DNA from: Buttiauxella agrestis ATCC 33320
GTDB taxonomy: Bacteria; Pseudomonadota; Gammaproteobacteria; Enterobacterales; Enterobacteriaceae
Reading direction: 5' to 3'
NCBI GenBank assembly: GCA_024169445.1
Contig: JALKFA010000002.1
Span: 62,001 to 126,000 of the forward strand
DNA length: 64,000 nt
The notes under the pieces were generated by a model. It was not told where the DNA came from and made no database searches. It saw only the letters and a program-made list of their open reading frames with translations. Below, in pieces: positions 1-8,643 of this stretch (position 1 is its first letter; every line of letters begins with the position of its first letter). The position numbers and the translations under genes were made by a program.

Positions 1-2
1 AA

Positions 3-1031
3 TTGGGTGAGAACGGGTCGGTGTATGTGACTGGTAGCCAACAGACTTACTGGCATACAGATGAAAAAAATAACCTGCTGCAGGCGGGCTACAGCAACAC
101 ATTGGCGGGGATCACCTACAGTGTGACTTATAACTACAGTAAATCGCCCGGTCAGCCGAACGGTGACCAGATCTACGCCGTCAATATATCACTGCCAATT
201 GGACAGTGGATGCATCCAGGCGGTGATGTAACTCAACAAAACCACAATACTTACGCAACGTACAACATCAGTACGGACAAACACGGCAACACCACCCAGA
301 ATGCCGGTCTGAACGGTACACTGCTGGATGACAACAACCTGAATTATAGCCTGCAGCAGGGTTACCAGAATCACGACGGTGGCGGAGCCAGCGGAAGTGC
401 CAGTATGGAATATAATGGTGGGTATGGTGACGCGAGTGCCGCTTATAGCTACAACGACAATGGTGATTACCAGCAGGTTAACTACGGTCTGAGTGGGGGA
501 GTTGTGGCCCACAGAAACGGCATTACCTTCGGACAGCCACTAGGTGACACCAACGTGCTGATTGCAGCACCGGGTGCTAATGACGTAAACGTCGAAAACG
601 AGCCGGGTGTGCACACTGACTGGAGAGGTTATGCGGTGGTGCCGTACGCAACCAATTACCGTCTTAACCGTATGGCGTTGGATACCAATTCTCTGAACGA
701 CGAAACAGATATTGATGAGGCGGTAGTCAATGTGGTGCCAACTCAAGGTGCGGTTGTGCGGGCAAATTTCATAGCCCGAGTGGGTAAACGCACCTTGGTA
801 ACTCTGATACATAACGGTAGGCCGGTACCATTCGGTGCTACGGTGAGCCGCAGCGACAGTGGGGGTGACACCATTGTCGGTGATGATGGCGAGGCCTATC
901 TGTCGGGTCTGGCGACGACCGGAACTCTGAGTGCTCAATGGGGTGAGAGCCTAGACCAGCAATGCCATGTAAAATATCAGATACCTGAAAGTAAACTGCA
1001 ATTGGTTCGTCAGAAAATGGAGTGCAGATAG
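3..1031 (+). CDS. Fimbrial usher, C-terminal part (cut by window edge)
   Basis: Outer-membrane usher of a chaperone-usher fimbria; it forms the pore that receives chaperone-subunit complexes and threads the fibre out. About 342 residues are visible, open to the left edge, so the true start is outside. The segment covers the last barrel strands and the C-terminal domains. The block GVHTDWRGYAVVPYA is typical of FimD/PapC ushers and recurs in the complete usher at 12984-15533. Two Cys near the C-terminus (QQCHVKY and MECR) match the usual C-terminal disulfide. The TAG stop is directly followed by the ATG of the next gene, so it lies in the same operon. Confidence 0.95.
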   Translation: MGENGSVYVTGSQQTYWHTDEKNNLLQAGYSNTLAGITYSVTYNYSKSPGQPNGDQIYAVNISLPIGQWMHPGGDVTQQNHNTYATYNISTDKHGNTTQNAGLNGTLLDDNNLNYSLQQGYQNHDGGGASGSASMEYNGGYGDASAAYSYNDNGDYQQVNYGLSGGVVAHRNGITFGQPLGDTNVLIAAPGANDVNVENEPGVHTDWRGYAVVPYATNYRLNRMALDTNSLNDETDIDEAVVNVVPTQGAVVRANFIARVGKRTLVTLIHNGRPVPFGATVSRSDSGGDTIVGDDGEAYLSGLATTGTLSAQWGESLDQQCHVKYQIPESKLQLVRQKMECR

Positions 1032-1562
1032 ATGTCTAGAGCGTCAATGTTATTGGGTCTTGCAACGTTCTTCTGCGGAAGTATAGCTCTAAATGTTTTA
1101 GCAGGCGGGAATGTAGGTATGAGCTTTACAGGTACTATTACTGATGTGACGTGCGATATTTCAGAAGACAGTCAAAATCAAACCGTGAATATGGGGGATT
1201 TCTCAACAGGATCTTTTCCAGATGTTGGTAGTACAACCGATTCTAAATCTTTTGAAATTAAATTTAAGAATTGCTCGGATAATATAACAGGCGCTAAAAT
1301 GAAATTTTCGGGAGTGCAAGATAAGAATGACCCTACTCTACTTGCTTTATCTGGATCCAGTCCTGAGTATGCTTCAGGAGTAGGAATCGAGATCCTTGAT
1401 GAATCACATACTGTTATACCTATAAATACAATCTCACAAGGTTTTCCCATGGTTCCTGAAAATAACACGCTTATGTTTTTCCTTCGATACAAATCTACGA
1501 TGAGCGTGGTCACGGCCGGCTCAGCCAATTCGTTAATGTATTTTGATGTGACGTATCAGTAA
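1032..1562 (+). CDS. Fimbrial (pilin-type) subunit
   Basis: Structural subunit of the first fimbrial operon, 176 residues. It has an N-terminal hydrophobic export signal ending near ALNVLAGG, the subunit opening SFTGTITDVTCDI with the first Cys, a second Cys in FKNCSDN, and the conserved C-terminal beta strand ending in MYFDVTYQ, which the chaperone recognises. It should be secreted by Sec, capped by the chaperone at 3089-3877 and inserted through the usher by donor-strand exchange. The ATG abuts the usher stop, so translation is probably coupled. Whether it is a major or minor subunit is not visible. Confidence 0.9.
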   Translation: MSRASMLLGLATFFCGSIALNVLAGGNVGMSFTGTITDVTCDISEDSQNQTVNMGDFSTGSFPDVGSTTDSKSFEIKFKNCSDNITGAKMKFSGVQDKNDPTLLALSGSSPEYASGVGIEILDESHTVIPINTISQGFPMVPENNTLMFFLRYKSTMSVVTAGSANSLMYFDVTYQ

Positions 1563-1572
1563 AAGGTGATTT

Positions 1573-2529
1573 ATGAGACTGTTTATTAGTTTTGTTTTTA
1601 TTATTGTTCCTTTTTTTACTTTTGCTGATACGTGTTATTTTATTAGTGGGTCGACTGTTAATACCATGGTCAATATGCCAGGAGTTATCACTGTCGGGAG
1701 AGACACTGTACCGGGAACTATCTTGTGGGACTCGAAAGATGTGAATGAATCAGTCCATCCTACGGTAGAGTGCACTGGTACAACCCATCGGGTGGTTGAA
1801 TATGTTAATCCGACAACACCTGCATCAGGTTTTGATAAGGTATATCAGACAACTGTTCATGGGGTTGGTATAAAAGTCCTCTTTAGTAATTCTCAATCAA
1901 TTTCTCCAAATACAGCTGTCCCTCTTTCGGAAGACGATGGCTCTAACCCTGAGGGTAATGATTATTATCCTATAGCCAGATATCGGGTGCAATTGATTGC
2001 GATTTCAAACCCAATAGCTAGCGGGACAATTGTCTATCCGTCTCCTTATATTAGGCAAAAATATGATTCAATTGTTTCTAATACAATGACATTTAGTGCC
2101 ACTAATGTAGTGTTGAAATCCACGGGATGCGAAATAAAAACATCGCAGGTCATAGTACCTATGGGGGATTATTTCGTCACAGACTTTACCGGTATCGGTT
2201 CAACATCTAAGGCTGTCACCATACCACCAATCAGCTTAATATGTGATGCTGATACGCACGTGAAAGCAACAATTGTTGCCGATGCAGATCCTAGTCTCAA
2301 TGGGGCGATAAAATTATCATCTGGATCTCAGTCTGCTTCGGGTATCGGTATTCAGGTACTCAATGAAAATTATCTGCCCGTAAATGTTAATACTAAAGTC
2401 GAAGCGCTAAATACCGTTTCAGCAGGTAATTATACGATAAACTGGAGAGCGCGTTATATTCAAACTAAAAACAAAATAACTGCAGGGCAAGCTGATGCGA
2501 TCGCAACCCTAGCAATAACATACGAGTGA
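1573..2529 (+). CDS. Two-domain fimbrial adhesin (tip subunit)
   Basis: At 318 residues this is about twice the size of an ordinary subunit, as expected for a tip adhesin with an N-terminal receptor-binding domain and a C-terminal pilin domain. A signal peptide ends near FFTFADTCYF. The pilin half starts around residue 190 (CEIKTSQVIVPMGDY) and ends with the subunit signature WRARYIQTKNKITAG and a terminal LAITYE strand. A ribosome binding site (AAAGGTGAT) lies just before the ATG, 10 bases after the preceding stop. Related two-domain proteins close operons 2 and 3 (15548-16495, 23810-24799). The receptor cannot be read from sequence. Confidence 0.85.
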   Translation: MRLFISFVFIIVPFFTFADTCYFISGSTVNTMVNMPGVITVGRDTVPGTILWDSKDVNESVHPTVECTGTTHRVVEYVNPTTPASGFDKVYQTTVHGVGIKVLFSNSQSISPNTAVPLSEDDGSNPEGNDYYPIARYRVQLIAISNPIASGTIVYPSPYIRQKYDSIVSNTMTFSATNVVLKSTGCEIKTSQVIVPMGDYFVTDFTGIGSTSKAVTIPPISLICDADTHVKATIVADADPSLNGAIKLSSGSQSASGIGIQVLNENYLPVNVNTKVEALNTVSAGNYTINWRARYIQTKNKITAGQADAIATLAITYE

Positions 2530-2547
2530 TTGCTTAAAAAATTGAAT

Positions 2548-3096
2548 ATGAAAAAGAAAACTTGGATCTATTATAATATGAACCTACATATTCTATTCTT
2601 TGTGTTTGTCGGTTTATTTAGCTTAGCCTCAGAGGCTCATGATGGCCAAGTTAATATAACTGGCACTATAACCGACAACACATGTGTTGTCTCACCAGAC
2701 TCCCTTGATTTTACGGTTGTTATGGGAAATGTGCCGGCTAAGCAGTTTTTTCAGACCGGTGACGGCACACGTTATGAACCGTTCGCTATCTATCTTGAGA
2801 AATGTGGTGGTGCCGCAAGTGGTGTTACTGTGAGTTTCCAGGGGCAGCTGGACAAACTGAATCCTGACCTGCTGGCCCTAACTGGGGGAAGCGGATATGC
2901 ATCTGGGATGGGGGTCGGTATTTATAACCAGGACAAAACCCTAATACCAGTGGGTAACGAAAGTGAGCAGATACGACTTACGGCAGACCAGGGTGCAGTA
3001 AAAATGAATTTCTATGCCCGATATATTGCCGACGGAGCTGCGGTTGCTGCTGGTATGGCGAATGCTTCGGCCACCTTTATGCTGACCTATGCGTAG
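2548..3096 (+). CDS. Fimbrial (pilin-type) subunit
   Basis: Second ordinary subunit of operon 1. Its frame is open directly after the preceding stop. I place the start at the ATG at 2548 rather than the TTG at 2530; the ATG at 2578 would also give a good signal peptide (MNLHILFFVFVG). The mature part has the pilin opening VNITGTITDNTCVV, a second Cys in YLEKCGG, and the C-terminal MNFYARYI...TFMLTYA strand. Its last 8 bases overlap the chaperone start, so the two are translationally linked. It probably belongs to the shaft or the tip fibrillum. Confidence 0.87.
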   Translation: MKKKTWIYYNMNLHILFFVFVGLFSLASEAHDGQVNITGTITDNTCVVSPDSLDFTVVMGNVPAKQFFQTGDGTRYEPFAIYLEKCGGAASGVTVSFQGQLDKLNPDLLALTGGSGYASGMGVGIYNQDKTLIPVGNESEQIRLTADQGAVKMNFYARYIADGAAVAAGMANASATFMLTYA

Positions 3097-3877
3097 CCAC
3101 CTATCTCCGGCATTGTTCTTGTGCCCGGCAAGTACAGGCGTGCTGTTGTCCCTAAGTATGTTGATGCTGGCAGCTAACAGTGTCCCGGTACAGGCCGGGG
3201 TAGTGATCGGTGGCACCCGATTTGTTTACGGGGAGAAGCAGCAGAGTATTACTGTATTGGTCCGGAATAAGTCCCCGGAGCCCTATCTACTAAAAACGAA
3301 AATTCTGCCCGGTGGAGGCTGGGCCGGAGTAGACAAGCCTGAGGTTACTCAGGAGCCCTTTATAGCCACACCGCCGCTGTTCGTTCTGCAAGGAGGCCGG
3401 GAAAATAAAATCCGGCTCATTCGAACTAGCGGTTCGTTGCCATCAGACCGTGAGAGTCTTTTTACCCTGAGCATTGCCTCCATACCGTCCGGGAAAGCCG
3501 GTTCAGAGTCAGTACAGATGGCGATACGTTCAGCCATGAAACTGATTTATCGTCCGGCAGGCTTAAACGGAAACCCGGAAAATGCCTATGCGCAACTGGA
3601 ATGGTCTCGCACAGACAACATGGTTATGGTGAAGAATCCAACCCCTTATTATGTAACGTTATTTCAGCTAAATTCCAATGGACATACTGTGGATGAGGCG
3701 GGTGTAGTGGCCCCATTTTCCCAAAGAACAGAGAATTGGTGCGATGCCAGTAAAGTCTGCCACCTGCGCTGGCAGACAATTAATGATTACGGCCATGTCA
3801 TGCCGGCAGTAGCGCTGGCTGTAAGTGGGAGCACACCGACTAGTGCGGCGGGTCAGTATGAGCCCTCCAGCCCATAA
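3089..3877 (+). CDS. Periplasmic fimbrial chaperone (PapD family)
   Basis: PapD-type chaperone of 262 residues, longer than the usual 230-250. It holds unfolded subunits in the periplasm by donating its G1 strand. Visible family features are the signal peptide, GGTRFVYGEK near the mature start with the conserved Arg, FIATPPLFVLQGGREN, ESLFTLSIASIP, the AMKLIYRP block with the conserved Lys, and NPTPYYVTL. Here the chaperone comes last in the operon, after the subunits, whereas operons 2 and 3 place it before the usher. A serine/alanine-rich tail accounts for the extra length. Confidence 0.92.
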   Translation: MRSHLSPALFLCPASTGVLLSLSMLMLAANSVPVQAGVVIGGTRFVYGEKQQSITVLVRNKSPEPYLLKTKILPGGGWAGVDKPEVTQEPFIATPPLFVLQGGRENKIRLIRTSGSLPSDRESLFTLSIASIPSGKAGSESVQMAIRSAMKLIYRPAGLNGNPENAYAQLEWSRTDNMVMVKNPTPYYVTLFQLNSNGHTVDEAGVVAPFSQRTENWCDASKVCHLRWQTINDYGHVMPAVALAVSGSTPTSAAGQYEPSSP

Positions 3878-3972
3878 GAACGAACAACCCTAAACTGTCA
3901 GACTTGGCATGGCGATAGCATGTTGTGCTACCGGCAGAGTCTAGCTAGATCAATTTACATGAGAATGAAACT

Positions 3973-4881
3973 ATGCCGTTACAATTTCCTTTAAAATCAT
4001 CGTCCCGCACTTGTTTGGGAATATTTCTGGCACTAAGTGGTTTAGTGTCAGTGACGTCTGTTGCCCGAGCCGCTGATGTCGCGCCTGCCGAGCTAACTGC
4101 CGAGCTAACTGCCGAGCTAACTGCCGCACAACGGGCGCAAATTGGTCAGATTGCGGAGGATTATCTGATTGCTCATCCGGATAAAATGGGAGAAGTGATA
4201 GCGACCTATCTTGGGGAACATCCAGAATTCTTGGTCGCGGCAGGAGAAAGTTTGCACCAGCGCCAGCAAGCTTCACAGAAACAAATACTCCAGCAGATGG
4301 CACTGACAAGCCAGGCCGCGCTGCTGGACAAGCTCAGCCCTTCCGTGGGGCCGGAAGATGCAAAGGCGGCAGTTGTCATGTTCTTTGACTACCAGTGTAG
4401 TTATTGCAACAAAATGACACCGGTGGTGGACGCGTTGGTGAAAGGTAATCCAGATGTACGTTTTATATTTAAAGAATTCCCCATTTTTGCTTCCCGTTGG
4501 CCAGTGTCAGCTTTAGCTGCGCGTACCGGAGAACAAATCTGGCAGACTAAGGGGGGGGAGGCATACTTGGCATATCATAACGCGTTGTTTGAGACCGGAC
4601 ATATGGAAGGAAAGATGACGGAGTTGGATGTGCAGAAGGCAGCAGCACCTTATCTGAATGAAAAGGACTTTACCACCATGAAGCAGAGCTCAGAGGCTGG
4701 ACCAGCGTTTGATGCGATCCGGAAGAACCAGACTCTGGCACAACAGATGAATTTCACTGGTACCCCGGCGTTCGTGGTTATGCCACAGGCGCATAGGCCG
4801 GATATGAAGCGTATCTCTGTGATACCGGGCAGCATCTCGCAAGACATACTGCAAGCCGCTATCCAGAAGGCGAAGAGTTGA
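3973..4881 (+). CDS. ScsC/DsbA-like periplasmic thiol-disulfide oxidoreductase
   Basis: Exported thioredoxin-fold protein, 302 residues. The signal peptide ends near VARAAD. Residues about 55-105 form an alpha-helical N-terminal segment like that of ScsC/Com1-type DsbA relatives, which serves for oligomerisation in those families. The active site is CSYC in FFDYQCSYCNKM, and the cis-proline loop is TGTPAFVV. It should oxidise or isomerise disulfides in periplasmic proteins. It starts 95 bases after the fimbrial chaperone, and every fimbrial subunit here has a Cys pair, so a role in fimbrial folding is a reasonable inference. Oxidase versus isomerase cannot be decided from sequence. Confidence 0.85.
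   Translation: MPLQFPLKSSSRTCLGIFLALSGLVSVTSVARAADVAPAELTAELTAELTAAQRAQIGQIAEDYLIAHPDKMGEVIATYLGEHPEFLVAAGESLHQRQQASQKQILQQMALTSQAALLDKLSPSVGPEDAKAAVVMFFDYQCSYCNKMTPVVDALVKGNPDVRFIFKEFPIFASRWPVSALAARTGEQIWQTKGGEAYLAYHNALFETGHMEGKMTELDVQKAAAPYLNEKDFTTMKQSSEAGPAFDAIRKNQTLAQQMNFTGTPAFVVMPQAHRPDMKRISVIPGSISQDILQAAIQKAKS
4087..4122 (+). repeat. Three tandem 12-bp repeats inside the ScsC-like gene
   Basis: The unit GCCGAGCTAACT occurs three times in direct succession and encodes AELT three times, just after the signal peptide cleavage region. Each unit is a multiple of three, so copy-number change would alter linker length without breaking the frame. Confidence 0.9.
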
Positions 4882-4895
4882 TCTAGAGTTTATGT

Positions 4896-5115
4896 TGTGG
4901 TCAACAAAAACTGGCCACGACTTCAGATTTTTTCCAGAAAAATAGTTCTGATTCATTCAGCGACAGACCGCCATTATATTGATGAGGTCTGAGCTGAATG
5001 TATTATTCCGTGATGTAATTAGTTATCGCCGCACTGGCTATCCGGCACACACCCCGTTTCAGGTTTCTGAAAACCGTTCCATTGCGCTGTTACCCCAGCG
5101 TTTTCCCGTCCAGAT
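4896..5115 (-). mobile_element. Remnant of an IS3-family element ('IS-A'), 3' end
   Basis: The end sequence (TCAACAAAAACTGGCCACGA) and the following block with ATTATATTGATGAGGTCTGAGC recur at 16783-17147 (same direction), at 18960-19143 and 41581-41706 (opposite direction) and, shorter, at 48697-48766. On the minus strand the block encodes the end of an IS3-family DDE transposase. Compared with the 16.8 kb copy it has an internal deletion, and no reading frame remains. Confidence 0.7.
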
Positions 5116-5148
5116 ATTAGTAACATAACGGCACTAGGCCTGATTAAT

Positions 5149-5209
5149 CGTAAGCGTCCAGCGAGAGCCGTCTGGTCATAATCTGATTCATCCGACAAAG
5201 TGGTGTACA
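5149..5209. repeat. IS66-like terminal segment, also present at 62015-62075
   Basis: The sequence starting GTAAGCGTCCAGCGAG resembles an IS66-family inverted-repeat end. About 60 bases, through ATTCATCCGACAAAGTGGTG, match 62015-62075 with one or two differences and in the same orientation. No transposase gene is attached here. Confidence 0.65.
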
Positions 5210-5288
5210 CGAAATAGTGGTGGGAACCAAAGTGATCCTACCCGCGAATAGTGGACACGAGACTAAGTGAGTAAACTCTCAACCAGAG

Positions 5289-5597
5289 GTGACTCACATG
5301 ACAAAAACAGTATCAACCAGCAAAAAGCCCCGTAAACAGCATTCCCCTGAATTTTGCAGTGAAGCCCTGAAACTCGCTGAACGCATCGGTGTTGCTGCCG
5401 CTGCCCGTGAACTCAGCCTGTATGAATCGCAACTTTATAACTGGCGCAGTAAACAGCAGCAACAGCTCTCATCCTCTGAGCGTGAAAATGAACGCGCTGC
5501 TGAAAATGCTCGCCTCAAACGCCAGCTGGCGGAACGGGACGAGGAGCTGGCCATTCTCCAAAAGGCCGCGACATACTTCGCGAAGCGCCTGAAATGA
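5289..5597 (+). CDS. insE: IS3 OrfA (DNA-binding part of transposase)
   Basis: 102-residue IS3 OrfA. The helix-turn-helix lies around residues 15-55 ([20 protein letters not shown]), followed by a leucine-zipper-like coiled coil (residues 63-100, [20 protein letters not shown]). OrfA binds the IS ends and combines with OrfB through programmed -1 frameshifting in this family. The start at 5289 follows an AGAGGTGAC ribosome binding site; a Met codon three residues earlier in register is not needed. One unusual feature is a Cys (EFCSEA) where E. coli IS3 has Arg. Confidence 0.92.
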   Translation: MTHMTKTVSTSKKPRKQHSPEFCSEALKLAERIGVAAAARELSLYESQLYNWRSKQQQQLSSSERENERAAENARLKRQLAERDEELAILQKAATYFAKRLK

Positions 5598-6460
5598 AGT
5601 ATGTCTTTATTGAAAAACATCAGGCTGAGTTCAGCATCAAAGCCATGTGTCGCGTCCTCCGGGTGGCCCGCAGCGGCTGGTATGCGTGGGCTCAGCGGCG
5701 TGCGAGGCTAAACTCACGCCAGCAGTTGCGTCTGAGTTGTGACAGCGCCGTGCACGAGGCTTTTCACCGGGCAAAACAGCGCTACGGCGCACCGCGCCTG
5801 ACCGATGAACTGCATGCTCAGGGTTACCGCTTCAGCGTGAAAACCGTGGCAGCCAGCCTGCGTCGTCAGGGGCTTCGGGCGAAAGCTTCACGGAAGTTCA
5901 GCCCGGTCAGTTACCGCGAGCATGACCTGCCGGTGTCGGAGAACCTGCTGAAGCAGGATTTTTACGCCAGCGGTCCAAACCAGAAATGGTCGGGTGACAT
6001 CACCTACTTACGTACTGATGAAGGCTGGCTATATCTGGCTGTCGTCATCGATCTGTGGTCACGTGCTGTTATCGGCTGGTCAATGTCATCGCGGATGACA
6101 GCGCAGCTGGCCTGCGATGCGCTACAGATGGCGTTGTGGCGACGTAAGCGCCCGGAAAATGTCATCGTTCACACCGACCGTGGTGGGCAGTACTGCTCAG
6201 CGGATTATCAGGCGCTACTGAAGCGGCATAACCTGCGCGGTAGCATGAGTGCAAAGGGTTGTTGTTACGATAATGCCTGTGCAGAAAGCTTCTTCCACTC
6301 ACTGAAAGTCGAATGTATCCACGGTGAACGCTTTATCAGCCGGGAAATGATGCGGACGACGGTGTTTAATTATATCGAGTGTGATTACAATCGGTGGCGT
6401 CGCCACAGTGCCTGTGGCGGACTCAGCCCGGAACAATTTGAAAATCTGAATCTCGCTTAG
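5594..6460 (+). CDS. insF: IS3 OrfB (DDE catalytic part of transposase)
   Basis: 288-residue OrfB with the HTH_21-type N-terminus and the rve/DDE integrase core. The catalytic acidic residues are the Asp in WSGDITYL, the Asp in [11 protein letters not shown] and the Glu in [13 protein letters not shown]. The ATG overlaps the orfA stop (ATGA), the usual arrangement for making the fused OrfAB by frameshifting. The protein appears identical to the orfB product at 49211-50077, so one copy moved recently or the two have been homogenised. Confidence 0.95.
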   Translation: MKYVFIEKHQAEFSIKAMCRVLRVARSGWYAWAQRRARLNSRQQLRLSCDSAVHEAFHRAKQRYGAPRLTDELHAQGYRFSVKTVAASLRRQGLRAKASRKFSPVSYREHDLPVSENLLKQDFYASGPNQKWSGDITYLRTDEGWLYLAVVIDLWSRAVIGWSMSSRMTAQLACDALQMALWRRKRPENVIVHTDRGGQYCSADYQALLKRHNLRGSMSAKGCCYDNACAESFFHSLKVECIHGERFISREMMRTTVFNYIECDYNRWRRHSACGGLSPEQFENLNLA

Positions 6461-6878
6461 GACCGTGTCTACATTACGTGGGTAGGATCAGCTACCGTAT
6501 TACCCGCCCGAAAAGTTGCCCTTATATATTCATTTAAACATTATATATGTCTCGGGCGAATTACTTGAGAAGCTAAGAAATTTTACTCGCATATAACTGC
6601 ATAGGACGCTAGCATCGAGGCTAACTGATGTAAGTGAATATAACAGTTCCATTATATTGTATTGCATATATTTAAAGTTTGTTAACCAGGCTGCCAGGAG
6701 TTATACGACGAAGTCGCAGGTTTGGATGACTGGTATCGGCTACTGTTGCTGTTATCATTTTTCCTTGCACATTAAAATCAACTTAATTCAGATCTCTAAA
6801 GAGACTCCTGTCATGTTGATTTATCATAATGCAATACCGAGAATGCGTTTTTTAAATCTACGAGGTGTCTTCGTTCAT

Positions 6879-7448
6879 ATGCTAAATATAATACCCTTGA
6901 GTGAGAACAATCATCTAATTCATGCAGTTCGTACGTTATTTTCATACCAGAACATTTACTATTACATGAATCCATCAGAGCCAAAAGTGAATCTTGTCAT
7001 TATTAACGACATGAACCCTTTGGAAGGGCTATTATATATCAAGGAAAAGAATTTCGATAAGTTTAAAGAAAGGGTGATAATCCTCTCGAACTCAGTTACT
7101 AATAAAATAGCTGGGCGCTTTGTTAATGAAGGTTGCAGCTTTATTTGTTTGCCGCAGTATACGAACACTTATTCTTTGGTTGCAGCCTACAACTACCTGA
7201 ACGATTTTGAGAACAGCACTGCGCAGGAAAAGAAAATACGGTTTCTCACGCAAAGCGAGAAGCAGGTAGCTTGTGAACTTCACCTTAGCAACTCATTTAA
7301 AGTACGCCCATGCCTTACAATACGTGAGCAAAAGAAAATGAGTCATAGAAAATATAAGCTAATGAAGAAGTTGGAAGTTGGAAATAATATTATGCTATAT
7401 AACATAATATCCTCACCGCAATTTCTCCGTGCAATCGTTTTTTTATGA
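6879..7448 (+). CDS. LuxR-type transcriptional regulator
   Basis: Regulator of about 189 residues. I start it at the ATG at 6879 because a GAGGTG ribosome binding site lies 11 bases upstream; the open frame extends back to 6657 but that extension is Cys/Tyr-rich and unlike coding sequence. The C-terminus has a LuxR helix-turn-helix pattern: LTQSEKQV, then the recognition helix region ending MSHRKYKLMKKLEV, similar to RcsA/BglJ-type regulators. The N-terminal domain (NLVIINDMNPLEGL) looks like a receiver fold without an obvious phospho-acceptor pocket. It lies upstream of fimbrial operon 2 on the same strand, so fimbrial control is plausible. Confidence 0.7.
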   Translation: MLNIIPLSENNHLIHAVRTLFSYQNIYYYMNPSEPKVNLVIINDMNPLEGLLYIKEKNFDKFKERVIILSNSVTNKIAGRFVNEGCSFICLPQYTNTYSLVAAYNYLNDFENSTAQEKKIRFLTQSEKQVACELHLSNSFKVRPCLTIREQKKMSHRKYKLMKKLEVGNNIMLYNIISSPQFLRAIVFL

Positions 7449-7514
7449 AAATGACTGCGATGATAGATGAGGTCGTGTGTTTGTGCTCATCTATTATTCT
7501 CCTTTGATCTATTT

Positions 7515-7538
7515 ATAGACACAACGTGTTGTGTCTAT
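7515..7538. promoter_or_regulatory. Perfect 24-bp palindrome (11-2-11)
   Basis: ATAGACACAAC, then GT, then GTTGTGTCTAT. It lies 66 bases after the LuxR-type gene and 11 bases before the tRNA-like sequence. No T-tract follows, and a two-base loop is poor for an RNA hairpin, so a protein-binding dyad is as likely as a terminator. Confidence 0.6.
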
Positions 7539-7548
7539 CTACTATTAA

Positions 7549-7627
7549 CCGCCATTAGCTCGATTGGAAGAGCAAACAACCAATTAGGAGTTGTAGGTAC
7601 GAGGTTCGAAACCTCGATGGCGGTCCA
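7549..7627 (+). tRNA. tRNA-like sequence with a 9-nt anticodon loop
   Basis: A cloverleaf can be drawn by eye. The acceptor stem is CCGCCAT/ATGGCGG, followed by T and an encoded CCA. The D stem is GCTC/GAGC. The anticodon stem is ACAAC/GTTGT. The T stem is CGAGG/CCTCG with the canonical loop TTCGAAA. The anticodon loop is 9 bases (CAATTAGGA) instead of 7, and two bases rather than one separate the D and anticodon stems, giving 79 nt in all. With a 9-nt loop the anticodon cannot be assigned safely; the central triplet is TTA, and AGG or TAG follow a T. It resembles phage-borne or decayed tRNAs. Confidence 0.6.
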
Positions 7628-7755
7628 AGAGTGATAATTTCATTTATATATTATTTCGAGCTGATGCTTTGAAAAAATTACTATTTCGTCTTGTGTACAA
7701 TTTTAATTGTTGACTATACTGTAGTGGAATCCAGATGGAACGGTAAGGATAATAC

Positions 7756-8424
7756 ATGATCAATAAACTTCATTCATTCACTTTTTCCTTACAAACGATG
7801 CCATACGATGCAATTCAAAACTTGCACGATAAGTTAATCCCATTTAGCAAACCATTTTCTTTATCACAAAATAGAACGTTTAACTTCGGTTCAAAAAAAG
7901 AAGAGGCTGGGATTGTTTTAATGACTCAAGGTGTGTATTCCATATGTCACGTTGAGAAGAATTCTCACATAGCAACAGGTTTCGCACCATCGATTGTTGG
8001 GTTGGTAGATAATTATAGTTTATATTACGATGTTCCTTTCAGGCCTGCGCATCATATTTTCGCTGAGACAGATTGTATGGGTTATTTTCTTCCGCTTGAA
8101 TTATTCGTTGGAAAAACCGATGAATTTTGTCTTTGGCATGATATTGCTAAGATTTTAGCGCATAGATTATTGGTTATGAGTGCGAAAGACCAAGAGCTTG
8201 TTGGTACTGATGCATACTTAACTATTCACTCCCTTTTGATTGAATTATGGACATATCCGGAAGACTATCGCTGTCAGGTGAATGTTCAGGACTTCATCAA
8301 CCGGCGTAGTGGTGTCTCACGGTCTCAAATAATGAAGATCCTTGCGGAGTTAAAGAAAGGAGAATACATAGAGATTGTTTCAGGAAAACTGGTGAAGCTG
8401 AAGAGATTGCCTAGTAAATTCTGA
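7756..8424 (+). CDS. IprA/YaiV-like winged-helix transcriptional regulator
   Basis: 222 residues. The N-terminal two thirds (to about residue 150) resemble a cyclic-nucleotide-binding-like beta roll, as in the IprA/YaiV family, with no clear nucleotide-binding motif. The C-terminal helix-turn-helix lies around residues 178-205 (NRRSGVSRSQIMKILAELKKG). The start ATG follows AACGGTAAGGATAATAC. A truncated relative lies at 35206-35454 (shared GLVDNYSLYY/GLIDDHKFYY and KILAHR/RILAHR). It is the nearest regulator upstream of fimbrial operon 2, so regulation of that operon is a fair inference. Confidence 0.75.
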   Translation: MINKLHSFTFSLQTMPYDAIQNLHDKLIPFSKPFSLSQNRTFNFGSKKEEAGIVLMTQGVYSICHVEKNSHIATGFAPSIVGLVDNYSLYYDVPFRPAHHIFAETDCMGYFLPLELFVGKTDEFCLWHDIAKILAHRLLVMSAKDQELVGTDAYLTIHSLLIELWTYPEDYRCQVNVQDFINRRSGVSRSQIMKILAELKKGEYIEIVSGKLVKLKRLPSKF

Positions 8425-8643
8425 TTCAGATATTTTCAGGATAAATGAGTGCAAGTGTTATATATTTTCATAAATGTATTGTCACTTATAGTGATAATTG
8501 TCGTGACGGATCTGGACCACAATATTTACTGACGTATAGTAGTTTCCAGGAAAAGTTCAATTAACAAAGGCAGTACATTCTACCGAGTGTATCACTAACT
8601 ATCTGATTCCTTTACCATGTGTGTATTTTTATGCTGTACATTT

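Larger units (their letters stand above)
5233..6490 (+). mobile_element. IS3 (IS3 family), complete copy 1
   Basis: 1258 bp bounded by inverted repeats, TGATCCTACCCGCG at the left and the complement of TGATCCTACCCACG at the right, with orfA and orfB overlapping by 4 bases. Ends, length and proteins match the E. coli IS3 as I know it. No matching 3-bp target duplication is visible (AAG against GCT), so the flanks have rearranged or the element arrived by recombination. A second copy lies at 48862-50107. Confidence 0.93.

Noticed and set aside
6657-6878. N-terminal extension of the LuxR-type gene
   Set aside because: No ribosome binding site, Cys/Tyr-rich composition unlike the rest, and a good Shine-Dalgarno precedes the internal ATG at 6879.
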